A program made the position numbers and the translations under genes. A stretch of DNA of 64,000 bases from the NCBI GenBank assembly GCA_020740775.1, contig JAHEWK010000003.1, positions 1,674,001-1,738,000 of the forward strand. The letters are read 5' to 3'. The notes below the pieces were generated by a model, which searched no databases, had not been told where the DNA came from, and saw only the letters and a program-made list of their open reading frames with translations. The DNA is from Ilyonectria destructans. Its lineage: Eukaryota; Ascomycota; Sordariomycetes; Hypocreales; Nectriaceae. This document shows, piece by piece, positions 33,264 to 45,111 of this stretch (position 1 is the first letter of the stretch; the number at the start of each line of letters is the position of its first letter).

Positions 33264-34681
33264 CTGTGCTTTGCTTGGCGCGCAAAGTTAGCATCATCGC
33301 CGGTTCAAGCACCGAATGGAGACAAACATGATAGTTATGTCGAATTCAAAATCGAGAACAGCGGACAGTTCATTTGTGCCCGCGGTATCCGTATTGCCGA
33401 ACACTGTTTGCTTGTGTTGCCACGCCTCGCCTACCCGTCGTTAGAGGGCTGGGTAGATCTGAGGATGGATATAACGTACCATGTCTCCGCCACATCACCT
33501 CCAACTTGGAGCAGTCGTGGCAAGGTGGTTGTGCCATACTGCAAGCTCAACGAGTTTGCTCGTGACCGGCGCGAATAAATTGTGAGATGTTACGAGGTCG
33601 AGAAATAGCTGAACTGCAGCAGCCCCGCGGCCGCTTGGCACCAAACCCTTATATCCGAAAACCAGCCCCCGGCTTTGGATTGAAACACTGCAGCTGAAAG
33701 TGCCGGATTTGCGCAAAGTGACTAATGCATGATTTGCTGGCCCCAACCAATTATGCCGCGTTGTCTTTCAGCTGTCCCCGCTACTTCTCGTTTGATAGGT
33801 ACGTACGATAGGCACATTCGGCACGACGAGACAAAATGCATGGGAATCTTTCGTTCTGCGGTTTTGGACCTGTCAGCTGAGACGCCAGCGACGGTCGTGC
33901 ATCATTAGGCCGTGATGAGAATCATGGCTGCGTCTGGACCGGGTCTATTGACTCCAAAGTGCATACACCTGTGACGCGATATCACATTTACCGACAGGTG
34001 CCTGTTTCTGAGCCATGGTTCGCACTTCGGTTGCCTTAATTGATTCCCGCTTTAAGCGCCAGAAGTATCGGCAAACACGAAACTCAAGCCACTTCCAAGC
34101 AATCGCAGGTGCCGCTTTTAGGGCCTCCTTACTATCCAGCTCACTGGCGGCTCGCCTTTGCATCAACCCTCCGCTCAGCTCGCTGATCGCACTCGACGAT
34201 GAGTAACCCTTGGCCCTTGTTCTGCGCCCTTGTCGCAAAGCGCTTGCAGCAGTTCACCCCTACAATTATTCAAAACAATCATCCCAATTGAACTTACCCA
34301 ATGATAATAACAACGAAGGCGTGAATCAAGGCCAGAGACTGAGTAGATCAATGACTAGCTTATCTAACAATAGAGGCAAAGAGGACACGGGGTTGCGTCG
34401 CCCCGGGCAAGAACAAGCCTTTAGGAAGAGTAGACATAAGTCGGCCAAGGAGGCGATATTAGCCTGATTGAACGGCAGTTTAGAGGAGGGAGGTTTAACT
34501 GGCCAGGTGGAGCCAAGAGCGAGCCAGCTTTTGCCAGACCTATACAGTAGATACTCTGGATACTTGGTTTTAGTTAAAAGAGAGAAGGACTAAATAACAA
34601 ATAAATTTACCAAGGCGAAAGAGAAACATAAGTAAATAAGAGGTAGGCTTAAATATCTTAACAATAACTTAAGCAAGAAGT
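33264..34681. other. Region upstream of the CorA-like gene; unassigned
   Basis: Missing 5' exons of the CorA-like gene may lie here on the minus strand. A plus-strand frame of 158 codons (33102-33578) overlaps the CorA exon and is not accepted as a gene. 34540-34680 is AT-rich and borders the MFS fragment. Confidence 0.35.
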
Positions 34682-34985
34682 CTAGAAAATGATAAACCCA
34701 TTAGACCACTTCGAGACCGCCCTTAAGTCCTTCCCATAAACATAAAAGGTAAAAGGAATAGGAATCAATAATGCCGCAACTCCTCCTGTAATACTTGATC
34801 CAGGACCAACACCGAGGTTGTGATGCAGCGGGCCTACAACGAGTGGCAAGGCCCCAGCGAAACATGATCCCAGAAAGGTGTTTGCTCCGATTGCTGAAGC
34901 TGCATAGGCCTGAAATGTGTCGACAAGATAGTTGAGTGCTGTTTGAAAGTTGGTAAAAAGTCCCATGCCACACATCCTGGGATCA
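34682..34985 (-). pseudogene. MFS transporter, C-terminal fragment
   Basis: About 95 codons match the last two or three helices and tail of a DHA1-type drug:H+ antiporter (FQTALNYLVDTFQAYAASAI, a LVVGPLHHNLGVG loop, ALLIPIPFTFYVYG and a basic YGKDLR tail). Nothing of the preceding 400 or so residues is present upstream on the same strand, and no start codon fits. The piece is therefore a truncated relic. It points away from the broken oxidoreductase at 35258, and both are probably remains of one decayed locus. Confidence 0.75.
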
Positions 34986-35257
34986 CTCACGGCACTGACT
35001 ACTCCGTCATGTCGACCCACATTAAGAGCATCCTTTGGTGAAGAGATGGAAGCAGCTTATGTGATCGTTTAGGCCTCGAGTGACCTTAATTAAAGGCTCG
35101 GAACCACAAATGAACTAGCTGATATCTGTAAGAAAACTTCAGCAATCCGTGAAACCTTACCTCAGGCAACACGAACTAATCCATCCAGCACAAACTGGCC
35201 GTATACATGAAAGCAATCGGTATGAAGCGGAAATTTCCACCATAAACCTGACGTTGC

Positions 35258-36252
35258 TAATATAACCCGACATGTCCGTGGCGGCAAAGGCGACAGTGAT
35301 GCGTTGTTCATCAATCATGAAATCCCGAAGCCTCGGGCTGCTGAGGGCCAAGCTCTTGTTCGTATCAAGGCATTTGGGATCAACAGAATGGACATTATTC
35401 AACGCCAGGGCTTCTATCCATTGCCTCCGCAAGCACGATCCTAGGGGTCGAATTCAGCGGCATAATCGAATCTTTTGGGTCCGGGGGACCACGGCAACTT
35501 CGAGAAGGGTGACGAAGTCATCGGCCTTGCCTATGGTGGTGCATATGCCGAGTACATTGCCGTCAGTACACGCATGCTCCTCCATAAGCCGCCCTTCATG
35601 GACTAGGTTACAGGTGCGGGCACTCCAGAAACCTGGATTACCGCAACGCAAGCATTACACCAAGTTCTCAACTTTGTCAAAGGGAAGTCGATTTTATGGC
35701 ACGCAGGTGCTTCTGGAGTATCTATCGCTGGTATTCAGCTGTCCCATCTGGCTGGCGCTGCCGGGATCTTTGCTACAGCCGGATGGGAAGAGAAGTGCGA
35801 TTGTATTACTAAGGAGCTCGGCGCCACAGTTGCCTTCAACTATAAGACACAGACCTGGATGGGAGAAATCATGCGTAACACAGAGAATAAGTGGGTCGAC
35901 TATATTATCGGACTTCGTCGGCGGAGGGTACTTCCAACAAAATATATCGGTCGCAGCACGGGACGGGCGGATCGTCATCCTTGGGACTCTGGGTGGCGAT
36001 AAAGTCCCCGAGGCGGATATTTCGCAAATCTTATACAAACGGCTCCGCATTGAAGGGAGTACACTTAGGAGCCGTGACGAAGAGTACCAAACCAGACGAC
36101 GGAACAAGTTGGAGGAATATCTCCCCAGTTTTAAATCAGGGAGGCTCAAAATTTACATAGACAAGGTCTATCCGTGGAAAGAAATTCAGGAAGCCCACAA
36201 GCACATCGAAGAGTCCAAAAACGTGGGCAAGGTTATCTGCACTGTTTCTTAA
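35258..36252 (+). pseudogene. Broken zinc-independent quinone oxidoreductase (PIG3-like MDR family)
   Basis: The sequence encodes a recognisable NAD(P)H:quinone oxidoreductase of the medium-chain reductase superfamily, but only by switching frame. Blocks in order: INHEIPKPRAAEGQALVRIK and GINRMDIIQRQGFYPLP (to about 35430), GVEFSGIIESF, NFEKGDEVIGLAYGGAYAEY, HAGASGVSIAGIQLSHLAG (nucleotide-binding region), then DFVGGGYFQQN to the C-terminal GKVIC. Frame breaks lie near 35432, near 35480 and at about 35914, and a TAG at about 35604 interrupts where Trp is expected. The long continuous open frame 35272-36252 is thus a mosaic of wrong and right frames; only its last 110 codons are authentic. Four lesions argue against sequencing error. 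Confidence 0.85.
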
Positions 36253-37660
36253 TCTTCATCGATTTGCTTATTAAATTGGGAAAATTTGTATCAGCCATAG
36301 CATCAGGTGGAGGCACAGGATAATTCACGGTTGCACGTAAACAATTGCCCCTGGAGGATTAACGACCTGACTCGCACTGTGAAAATTCGAACGGCTATAC
36401 ACAGCCTGTTTTTGTTCAAGTAGATTCAAGTCAGGGAAACGTTACAGCGTACTTTTATTAACTTTCGGCGTAGTTTTTCTCTATATAAATATCTAAAGTT
36501 CCAGAGTAAGCTTTTCCGCGGAATCCTTACTTATCAATCTTATCTGCATAATTGTCTAGTTGTTAGTTTAGTGACAAAGGAGGTGATAAACCAACACGCA
36601 AATCGACTGCTGCCCCTCGCAATCGGGTGCACGAGAAGACATCCTAATGGCGTCCAGCTAAGCCGGCTTGAGGTTGAACCAACTGTTACAATTGGGATCG
36701 TACAGACGTACTGACTTGACCAGCAAAGAGGGAAGCATTTGATTGGTTGCTTCAACGGGCTGGTGTAGAAAATAATGGTGGCAAGGCATGGATGCCACCT
36801 GCGGCAGCCTGGAAATGATTGGTGTGGAAGACTGGGAATAGACAAAACGGTGATAATAGCTGAGAAATAACTGAGGGGGGAAAATGCCTCCAAATTCAAT
36901 CATGAGGCGAATCATCTGAGTAGACCCAGCGGTCGATGATGGAAGGGGACGTGTCCGGGGGTAACTCAACTCGTCAGGAAACCGAGCGGTAGTAGGTTGA
37001 TCTGGGTCAGTGTCAGTGGTAGTTAATTTAGGAGTGGTACTATTAGGCTCGGTCGTTGTGCTCATTGTAGTCGATGTCGTGATTGTATCTGTAGCGGGCG
37101 TTGATTCATCGAGTGCTTTGGGACATATTCTATGTAAAATAGCCCTGATTAGTTCCAGGTATTGCTTGTGCATATGTCGCATGGCGTCAGTCTCGACCGC
37201 AGCACATTCTTATTAGCTTGTCGCAACAAGGTCGTACTCGCCCATATTACATCATTCTTACCGAAGAAGCGCTATCCCACCTAGCGATATGAGGATGAAT
37301 ATGTTAACCGACTAAGCTGGTGAGGGGAGAGAGGAGCTCCGTACCTATGACATGTATGCAAGTATTATATGCGCCTGGTCCCTTCAACAGAATATATCTC
37401 AATTCGAAGTTGCGACCATGTATGCTCGCCCATCCTCCAATTCAGGCCAGTTACTAATGACAACGGATAGAGTGAACCGTAAAACATTAAGATGCGAGAG
37501 TCGGGATCCCTGACGTATACAGCTACTATTAACTAATTGCGGATATTATTCAACAAACGAAAGAGTTGTTTCGGGAGCCGAACAGGTTTATGTCAGATAG
37601 CAATAACTGAATTTGATACATATTCATCTCTAGTAAATCCTTCTCCATTAATAATAACGA
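36253..37660. other. Region between the oxidoreductase relic and the ECM33-like gene
   Basis: Mostly unassigned. It contains the possible 174-aa frame listed separately (36658-37182, minus). Confidence 0.35.
36658..37182 (-). CDS. Possible hypothetical protein with Thr-rich linker
   Basis: Uninterrupted frame of 174 codons with ATG at 37182. Residues 25-65 are Thr/Ser/Pro/Asp-rich. The rest has mixed hydrophobic and aromatic content without a membrane helix or known motif. It could be a real small gene, an exon, or chance; length is the only support. Confidence 0.35.
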   Translation of the reverse strand: MRHMHKQYLELIRAILHRICPKALDESTPATDTITTSTTMSTTTEPNSTTPKLTTTDTDPDQPTTARFPDELSYPRTRPLPSSTAGSTQMIRLMIEFGGIFPPQLFLSYYHRFVYSQSSTPIISRLPQVASMPCHHYFLHQPVEATNQMLPSLLVKSVRLYDPNCNSWFNLKPA

Positions 37661-39177
37661 CTACAAAAGCAATACGGTAGTAACTAGGAACACCATTCGA
37701 ACCAGCCACGCTGTACGTGTTGTTGTCGTTGTCAAAGCGGCTGCCGAGTCGATCTCATTTCTCTGACAACTAAAGGTATCATTTGGCAAAATTCCTTTGT
37801 AACGCATTTCATCAAATATATGGCAATCAAAATCCAATGTGTCGGATTCCAATGGATCGATCCGAAATGACTCCAGGCTTTGTGCTGGCCCGCTTGAGTT
37901 GGTACCATTGGGATATTGCTCGATGAAGGATTTACTGTAAGAGAATAGTCAATAAGCTATTGCAAGCAATATGTAAAGTTCACTTTGCCGCAACATTAAG
38001 TGAAGGAAAACTTACAAGAAGTCAGTGCCTATTGTTACTCGAGAAATAGATATCGCCTCTATGTTCTGACGCGGCCAGAACCAAAACCTTTCTTCCCCAC
38101 CTCCATCTTTAAGTCGGTATTCAGAGCTGAAATTCAGTTTTGGAGAACCGCCCAGATTCAGGTTAAAGTCTTCCCAGTCGAAAGCCTTTGAGGGAAGCGT
38201 TATGGTGCTGAGTTCCTCATTGTTAAGGAGTTCTAGTCTCGATAGTTGAGTTGCGGTAATATTCAGATCTGTCAGCCCAGTTTCGCCGATCTTAAGTAAC
38301 CCAATGGTAAGATTTGTGAGCGCTTTGCCGGGTTCAAGCTTAGTAATGTTGCCTGTAAGAGTAATTGTGCCGATATTCATCGAGGTGGTATTTGCAGCGC
38401 CGAGGGTAATCGATAGGTTGTCTCCATTTATCATGAGGTCGCCCAGGTTTGACCATCCGAAATTGATATGCCTGACGTTAGGGAGTAATTTGCTATTGAT
38501 CTCAACCCACGAAACGCTGGTGTCATTTTCAAGTTGAACTTGTTCAATTGGATAATTGAAGAAGCTGTCAATTGATTCGACCGTTCCAGTCAGATCAACT
38601 CTACCAGGCCCTTCCTTGCCTGTAAACGATTTCAAAATCTCGTGCTGTATGATGGCCAAGTTCGGCGTGGCGTTGAGTCTGATCCTGCCAACACGCGAGA
38701 GTTTTGTGATATCCAGTCGTTCTAACTGAACGGCGCTGTAGATGGACACTGAGCCTTCGACAACAGAAAGGTTAGGAAACCGAAGTTCCTGCAACCCAGG
38801 AAACCAACTCAACTCAAGACTTCCGCCTACAGTAGCGAGTGTAGAACTTGAAATGTTGAAGAGCGGCGGCAATGCGGGGCAATCATATTTGCACCCGGAG
38901 TGTAAAATATCGCCTTGAATTTCCTCAACGCCACTGAGGTCCACCGTCTCTTTGAAATCAGTGCTAAACTCGAGGGTTCCGGTGATTATTGTGCAGTCAC
39001 TCCGGACCTCAGCGGCATCGGCAGCGTTGGAAATCGTCACATTGTGGCATGACACAGCATGTGCGACGCCTAGTCAAATGATCAGTGGAGGACTTCACGT
39101 GAACTGGGGTTCATATACTCACCGAAAAAGAAAGACAGGAGCCCAATAGTGGGGGCGACGTACAATATTCGCATCAT
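37661..39177 (-). CDS. ECM33-like GPI-anchored cell-surface glycoprotein
   Basis: Three exons, 39177-39123, 39069-38016 and 37934-37661, 460 aa. Exon 1 encodes a signal peptide (MMRILYVAPTIGLLSFFFG) completed after the 53-nt intron by VAHAVS. The central 330 residues follow the receptor-L-domain/ECM33 pattern: CTIITGTLEFST, IQGDI, VGGSLELSW, FPNLSVVEGSVSI and repeated LxxLxxL strands with many N-glycosylation sequons. The third exon adds a Cys pair and a Thr run followed by a hydrophobic end (VRMVFLVTTVLLL), a GPI-anchor signal. ECM33 relatives are needed for normal cell-wall structure. The second intron is 81 nt (donor GTAAGT, acceptor TTACAG). Confidence 0.88.
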
Positions 39178-40104
39178 GAAAAAAACGAGGGTTTGACGCC
39201 AAAGTTGCAATCTTTCTCCCTTCCTCAGTTCATGGGTTATTTAATAAGGCTTAATAGCCAGGGACATTGAAATATGGAAATTGGGCTTCTCGCTTGGGGA
39301 AATTATAACCTGCACGATTGGGGCGTATTTCCGTCACAGGCTCTTGCCCCTGTACTTAACTGAGGGTTACATACAACCCGCCCCAGGATGGCATTGGCAG
39401 CTTTTGTTGTGTGACCGGACCACAGTGGAGATATGCCAAGCTTAAAGTGCGGGCGGATGTCTGCTGTCATTGGCTTAGGATCGAGCGTGGCAAGCGAAGA
39501 GCACAGGAAGCTGGGGATAGGGACGGGACAATGGTCCTCTTTCCCAACTCCGTCCAATGGTGGGTTTGCCAAGTTCTTGGTGTTGTTGTCCCCGGTGAGG
39601 TCATCCGGGAACCCGGCATCTCGCGGCAATGGGCGCCTTGGCCCTACTGTTGGATGTCGTTGGTCCCATCTCCTCTCCAGGTTTTAAGCATATTAGGAAT
39701 GCTGGTGGATTGCGGATTGCGTCGCCATTTGCACGGCGCCGATTGAGGCTAAATTTACGGCCCTGGCTTCCTGCCTTCTGCGGGGGACTTTAGCAAACCG
39801 CTGCAATAGCCAAGCCATGCTACGACCTTGCAAAATAATGACTCGCATTCTAACCAATAAGGATCCTCGTCCTGTCAAGAAACAGACTCAATCCTGAGAC
39901 ACATGGAACGTCTCCCAGACAGACCGCAAGGTATCTAGTCTCAGACTTCCAGAACGTGGATCTTCTCCACCAGGCTCTAATCTAAGGGGCCTGGAAGACT
40001 GGAAAACCCTAGAGGCGATCCCTAGCCCTTCGTTACATAGGAAATGAAGAGCGTTTATGGTCATCATATTGATACTGTCATGCGATAGTAACTCCTTTTA
40101 TAAA

Positions 40105-40205
40105 TATCAAGAGGTTAGGGTGCCCTAGTACACACATACCCAGAGGGGGGACTAGAAGCTCAACAGTAAAAAGAAAACACCAACAATAGTATCAATAATA
40201 CAGAC
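40105..40205 (+). repeat. Dispersed repeat, copy A
   Basis: About 100 bases beginning tatcaagaggttagggtgcc and ending in a caccaacaatagtat segment. Nearly identical copies lie at 45517-45580 (partial) and 45618-45711, all in the same orientation. It could be a transposon or LTR end. Confidence 0.8.
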
Positions 40206-40314
40206 TATATACCCAGTCTATTTAAAGGTTAACAGTTACTTAAATAGACTAAGGTTTCTAGTCCAACTGGTTACCTTTTCTAATACCTCAATAAGCTGCA
40301 GGAATAGCTGTATC

Positions 40315-40412
40315 TTAAAAAAGCTAGATCTGCTGGAAAAGCTAGATCTTAGAAAAGCTAGATCTGCTAGAAAAGCTAGATCTGCTGAAAAAGCTAGATC
40401 TTAAAAAAGGTA
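40315..40412. repeat. Tandem repeat of AAGCTAGATCT units
   Basis: Five copies of aagctagatct spaced about 17-20 bases apart, separated by short tgctgga/tagaa spacers. Confidence 0.85.
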
Positions 40413-40481
40413 AAATCATAATAGATATAAAAACTCTATAAGCCCTCTTCCACTTCAGTTATCTTTCTATTCTTATATACA

Positions 40482-40555
40482 CCTTAACTAACTACTTAAC
40501 TAACTACTCGACTAACTACTTAACTAACCACTTAACTAACCACTTAACTAACTGA
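40482..40555. repeat. 12-bp tandem repeat (cttaactaacta type)
   Basis: About six imperfect copies of a 12-base unit, cttaactaacya/ccacttaactaa. Confidence 0.85.
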
Positions 40556-40654
40556 AGATATCTACTTTCCGTCTTACCCTCCAGACCGATATAGTATCTT
40601 CTAATTATAGCTATACTTATAGCTTCTATTTCGATCTGCACCACTTAATCTAAA

Positions 40655-40800
40655 GTAACCCAACCCTAATTTCGAAGCTGTAAATTGCAGCTAAAAAGTC
40701 CGGACTTAAAGATATTAGAAGAGTATAAATCGATCGACCCAGCAAAAGTTACTTATATTTAGCTGCTATACAATTCGAGAGCTGGCCGGCCTAGATACAG
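40655..40800 (+). repeat. Degenerate copy of the repeat at 23095-23250
   Basis: Shares the exact core agctgtaaattgcagct followed by aagtccgg and a gaccgaccca/gatcgaccca block at the same spacing. The core is an imperfect palindrome. This copy is more AT-rich. Confidence 0.7.
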
Positions 40801-41220
40801 ATCTAAGACTCTGGATTACCGCTGAGATAGGCTGTCTTAGGACGATAGTTTAGAACTGCAAAAGTAGGATAATTTCTCCGGCCGAAAAGGCATTCTTAAA
40901 TAGCTTGTGCGGCTCTGGCTATACAGTATGGATTATACAGCTGATGTATAATGTGGTGTTGGTTAACTTGCAGCTAAAGAATTGATGACTACAAGAACCT
41001 AAGGGAACCGAATCATAGAGGGATGTTGCGGAGGAGGTTATATGCTTAGCGGTTAGAAGAGGTAAAAGACTGTAATTAGGTTTACGATTAATAGACCAAG
41101 TCCCTTATCACACTTGTGTAAGAATGTGACTGTATAGAATTTGAAATAGTAGTCAGAACAGTGATTTCAACAATGCCTTTTATAAATATAAAACAGAAGT
41201 CTATGGTTTTTGTTGAAGCT

Positions 41221-42837
41221 TTAAGGGTGCTCGATAGCTTGTATCGCCACGTAACGCCAGTATCTCTCTGCACTCGCCGCTCTCAGTTGTTTGCCCTTCC
41301 AGATCATCAGGAGGAAAGTGCAGCCAATCGCACATGATAGAACAGATACAGCGATGAACGTGTTTTGTAGACCTTGGGCGTTGATCCACGGCGTGATTGC
41401 GTAGTTGACCGCAAAGGCCATTGTATTCCGACAAAGAATCATTGAAACGACGGTTTCCCCAGCCAGCTCGCGGAAGCAATCTACAGCATATGCGATAGCA
41501 TAGCTACCACCAGCAACATTACAGTAGCCACACAAAATAGAACCAAAAAGTAGGATCGCCCAGTGTACGTGGAATGCTGCCCCAAGGCCCCAGAGGAGGA
41601 GACCTGTGGGCATCAAGATGCAGAAAATGACCAGCCCCCAAAGGCGGTACTCGGGCTCCCTCAGATTGTTGAAGCGACGGGCAAGCCTCAAGGTACTCCA
41701 ATCAGCAATGGGACCAGACACAACACCGGCTATAGCAGTACCAATCAGAGGTGCAACGTATGTCAAACCGACAGTAGAAGCGGGGAAGTTGTATGGTGGT
41801 GCCGAAAGAATTGATGACGTCGTGGCGTTGTAGACATTGAACCTGGGGTGTTCAGTCACGGGAAAGACTAAATGCAACAAGTGGCTCACTTACCATGCTA
41901 GTGCAGAACCGTACATGAAGCTTGCCCAGGTGATATTAGGGAAGCGAAACAGGATCAAAACAGGTCGATATGCGATTGTGAGAGCTTGTTGAACCGAGAG
42001 TCCGCTGTAGGAAAATAGTCGGAGGTTCTTCCAAAACTGACGAGCTGTTGGTGCCCTTCGTCGCGTTTCGCTCTGTGCTTCGTTCGGCTCTGCTGATGTC
42101 TGGAACAAAGTTCGACGCATCTCTTCAAGGTCATCTGCCTCAATCAACTTGTGGGAATACATTGTCTCTTCATAAAGACAGAGGATTAATAGCAGATCCA
42201 GTGACAAGAGAATAGCAGAGCCATGCTGCACCTGACGCCAACCATAAGCATCGCTAAGAAAGCCCGCTATCAAAGGGGCAAGGAAATTGCTGCCACAGAG
42301 AACAAGCATGTACCATGCGATATATGTCCCTCGCTCTTTGTCAGAGAATAGATCCGGGATACATATCTCGGGCAATACCAGCATGGGGGCAACCACGAAG
42401 CCGTACAAACACCGTGCAGCTACCCAGGAAGGGAACTCGCTGAGCCATGCTGTCCACTCGCTGGCCGCTATTGCCCCAATGAGACTGAAAATTATTGTTG
42501 GCCGTCGGCCAAACGTCAAGGCAAGCGGCTGCCAGATCAAATTTCCCCAGCCTGAGAAAAGGAACAAATAACCGGTTCCCGTGACAAGTTGGCCGATGGT
42601 CATTCCAGTGTCCTGGGATATGGGATCGAGCACTGAGTAGATGGCGGTGCCGCCAATTCCGGTCGTAAAAACAAAGGACAGCATCAAACTGACATTAAGA
42701 CGTTTTCGCCATCTCACCCAGTTCAAAGGGTCGTCTGGGTCGGTCGAGGGTTTGGAAATTGAACGTGCGCCGCCCTGGGTTTCATTTAGATATGCCGTTC
42801 CTGGAGGAAGGACTTGAATGGGCGGCATGGTTGTCAT
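41221..42837 (-). CDS. MFS transporter, DHA1 type
   Basis: Two exons, 42837-41894 and 41842-41221 (51-nt intron, GTAAGT donor), 521 aa. The N-terminus has DPDDPLNW before the first helix, the hallmark of fungal drug:H+ antiporter-1 proteins. TM2-3 loop LTFGRRPTI corresponds to the conserved G-(x3)-GRR(P/R) motif. Twelve hydrophobic segments can be counted, with a charged central loop (about residues 240-280, rich in Glu/Arg/Gln). Likely plasma-membrane export of a small molecule; substrate not deducible. The first true ATG is 42837. Confidence 0.93.
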
Positions 42838-44419
42838 GATGTACGAGGAAACTGACCAGAAGAGAAGGGACGCCAACTCCTTGCACGCAATCTATCACAT
42901 CAATCTCACTGGGCTATCGCCTTCTCTTATAGTTCGTGACGAGAATCTGAAAAGCTCACAGGTCAGAATGTTAATCAGCGGTGCCGTGATCGCAGGTTCA
43001 ACACGCCGCTAGTTTCATTAGTAGGGTCCACCTACGAGAAAGCAGCCGTGTAATTTGATGAAAGAAATGGTTCCTTGCCCTTTTAGGAAATCATTCAAAT
43101 TCTTATCAAGCCAAAGATAAGATATGCATCGCCCTCTCGATGGACAGTATCTTAATGCAACCAGTAGTCCGATCTTTTGTCTTCCTCCCTCGTACAACCC
43201 GGCCGACACGATCTCGCCCATTTCAAACACATTAGAACACGTAAACTAAATTCTGATATTGTACTTTCATGGGACTTTGAACCTCCCTAAGCTGCCTGAT
43301 GGTAGAGCGTCAGGTTCATTTGGGATGGTTTCCCAATTCGCCCATACGCTCTGCAACGACTCTTTGTGGACACCCTCCACACCGCAAACTAAAATACACA
43401 CAAACGGCATCCAGCTCAGGTCATAATTGATACCACTAAGCCTGAATTTGGCTCAACCCCGATCTCGGCGGAGCCTGCCCTGTGCCCGGCTGGCTTGAGT
43501 TCCACCTTGCATCTCGATCTCACATATGTCGACCCTAGATATGATTCGACATGCATTGGTAGGTTGCCCGAAAGGGAATAACAACAAAAGCGAACGCGGC
43601 TTGCAGGACGCCAGCGCCAAACATTCCACTAGTAATGCGGGCCCAATATCCCCTGGCCGACGATAAGGTCGCTCTATTTAGTTTGAATCAAGTTTAGCTG
43701 ATTCAGGCATAAACTGTCGTCCATAAATTCTCTACGGGCTGAACCCCATCTAGTAAGCAAGGCCGCTAGACGATATATTAATTCGAAGGTAACATCTGCA
43801 AAATAGGCATTCTTTTCCTCAATCAGCAACTAAGCAGCCGATTAGGCTCAGCCCCTTGAAGCCGACATGAAAGAAGCTGATTTCTTTGGCTTTCTGGAAA
43901 TAATTCAAAACTTCCCAAGGGAGAAACTCCACAGTTCTTGTGTCTTAATTTGTCCAGTAGCACTAGGGTACTTATGTTAAACTTGATCAACTTACGAGTA
44001 AATCATGTATCATTTGTTTGGGGTTGTGGAAGCCCGAAACTTTCTAAATAACGCCCAGCTCAGAAATCACCATGGAAAAATTCTAAAACAATATGGACTA
44101 ACGTGTTAAAATATTCATCCCAAGAAATCTATTCCTTCAGTCTTCGCCCGTTAGCCTCTTGGAAAACTCATCGGCATGCAGTACAATTAGCTCTTGTAGT
44201 TAGTTGCACTTCTGTATGCTTATATCGAGGTGAAATCCACAAGTTTTCTGAGCTAGAGTTGTTGGAATAATAAATCTCCGGTTCTGACCTACTCTCTTGC
44301 ATTTGTCAACTCCTGCGTGACCCCGCACGAGCATTGGTGCATTCCCCAAAACATCTCAGCCAAGGTCGGAATTATCTTTACAACCACCAGCTCGAAACTC
44401 GGCCACGACATCAGTTCCA
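42838..44419. other. 1.6-kb region without a gene
   Basis: Promoter side of both flanking divergent genes. Only short frames; nothing recognised. Confidence 0.4.
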
Positions 44420-45111
44420 ATGCCTCTTACCTTACGTGATGCAACTCCACAGGATATTCCTGCCATCGCTACGATCTGCACTGCGGCATTTCATCCGACA
44501 ACAGATATAATAACTCGAAAACTATTCCCTCCACATCTGAAAGCGAGCGATGTCGGGGATGGTGAAGACGCATATTCATGGCGGGCAGCTCGAAAGTCAC
44601 ACAGCATGGAATCGAAGCGAAACATAATGATGGTCGCCGTGGACGATGACTTGAATGGGGAAATTGTGGGATTTGCGCTTTGGGAATCCCCAGTCAATCC
44701 TGAAGATCCGCTCGAGACAGCACCCCCGTACCCAGAACCTCCTGCTTCCCTGGATCAGGTCGCGTATGCAGAGCTGCGCTCAGTTGCGTCTGCTGATGCA
44801 ATAGAGACATTTGGAGAACGGGGAACGAGAGATGTCTGGCGTTAGTCCCCCAAGCATATCTTGCGAGGAAGGCAGAGCTGACAGACCTAGATCTTGACTA
44901 TATTGGCATCGATCCAAAACATCAACGAAGAGGTATTGGGAAATTGCTGGTGGATTGGGGTGTAAAGCATGCGGCAAGTGAACGAAGGGATTGCTACCTG
45001 ATTGCAACCCCTGCTGGCCGTCCGCTGTACTTCGCATTTCAGTTTGAAGACATCAGAACGGTCGACATCTTTGGTGTTCCACACTATTCAATGATTCTTC
45101 GACACGCTTAA
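44420..45111 (+). pseudogene. GNAT acetyltransferase with an apparent frameshift
   Basis: The first 141 codons give the N-terminal half of a fungal GNAT protein (LRDATPQDIPAIATICTAAF at the start, VGFALWESP strand). The frame then meets TAG at about 44843, while the C-terminal half continues one frame over, with IGIDPKHQRRGIGKLLVDWG, the acetyl-CoA-binding Q/R-x-x-G-x-G motif A, to a stop at 45109. No GT-AG intron can bridge the two: the gap is a few bases. Total length 692 is one base short of a multiple of three. So either a one-base deletion broke the gene or the assembly has an error here. With the frame restored it would be about 230 aa, a normal length. Confidence 0.75.

Larger units (their letters stand above)
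39178..41220. other. AT-rich repeat island, no gene
   Basis: 39178-39900 has no convincing gene. 40000-41200 is AT-rich and holds several repeats listed separately. The composition differs sharply from flanking genes and suggests decayed transposon sequence. Confidence 0.6.

Noticed and set aside
33102..33578. 158-codon plus-strand open frame
   Set aside because: Its first third is antisense to a CorA-like exon with clear family similarity, it lacks an ATG start, and no family match was recognised.
34015..34206. Short plus-strand frame with ATG
   Set aside because: Too short, no homology or signal seen.
35272..36252. Continuous 326-codon frame taken as one protein
   Set aside because: Most of it is out of frame with the recognisable oxidoreductase; only the last 110 codons are authentic.
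43290..43350. Possible tRNA-like stretch
   Set aside because: A tggtagagcgtcaggttcat stretch recalls tRNA text, but no cloverleaf stems could be formed around it.
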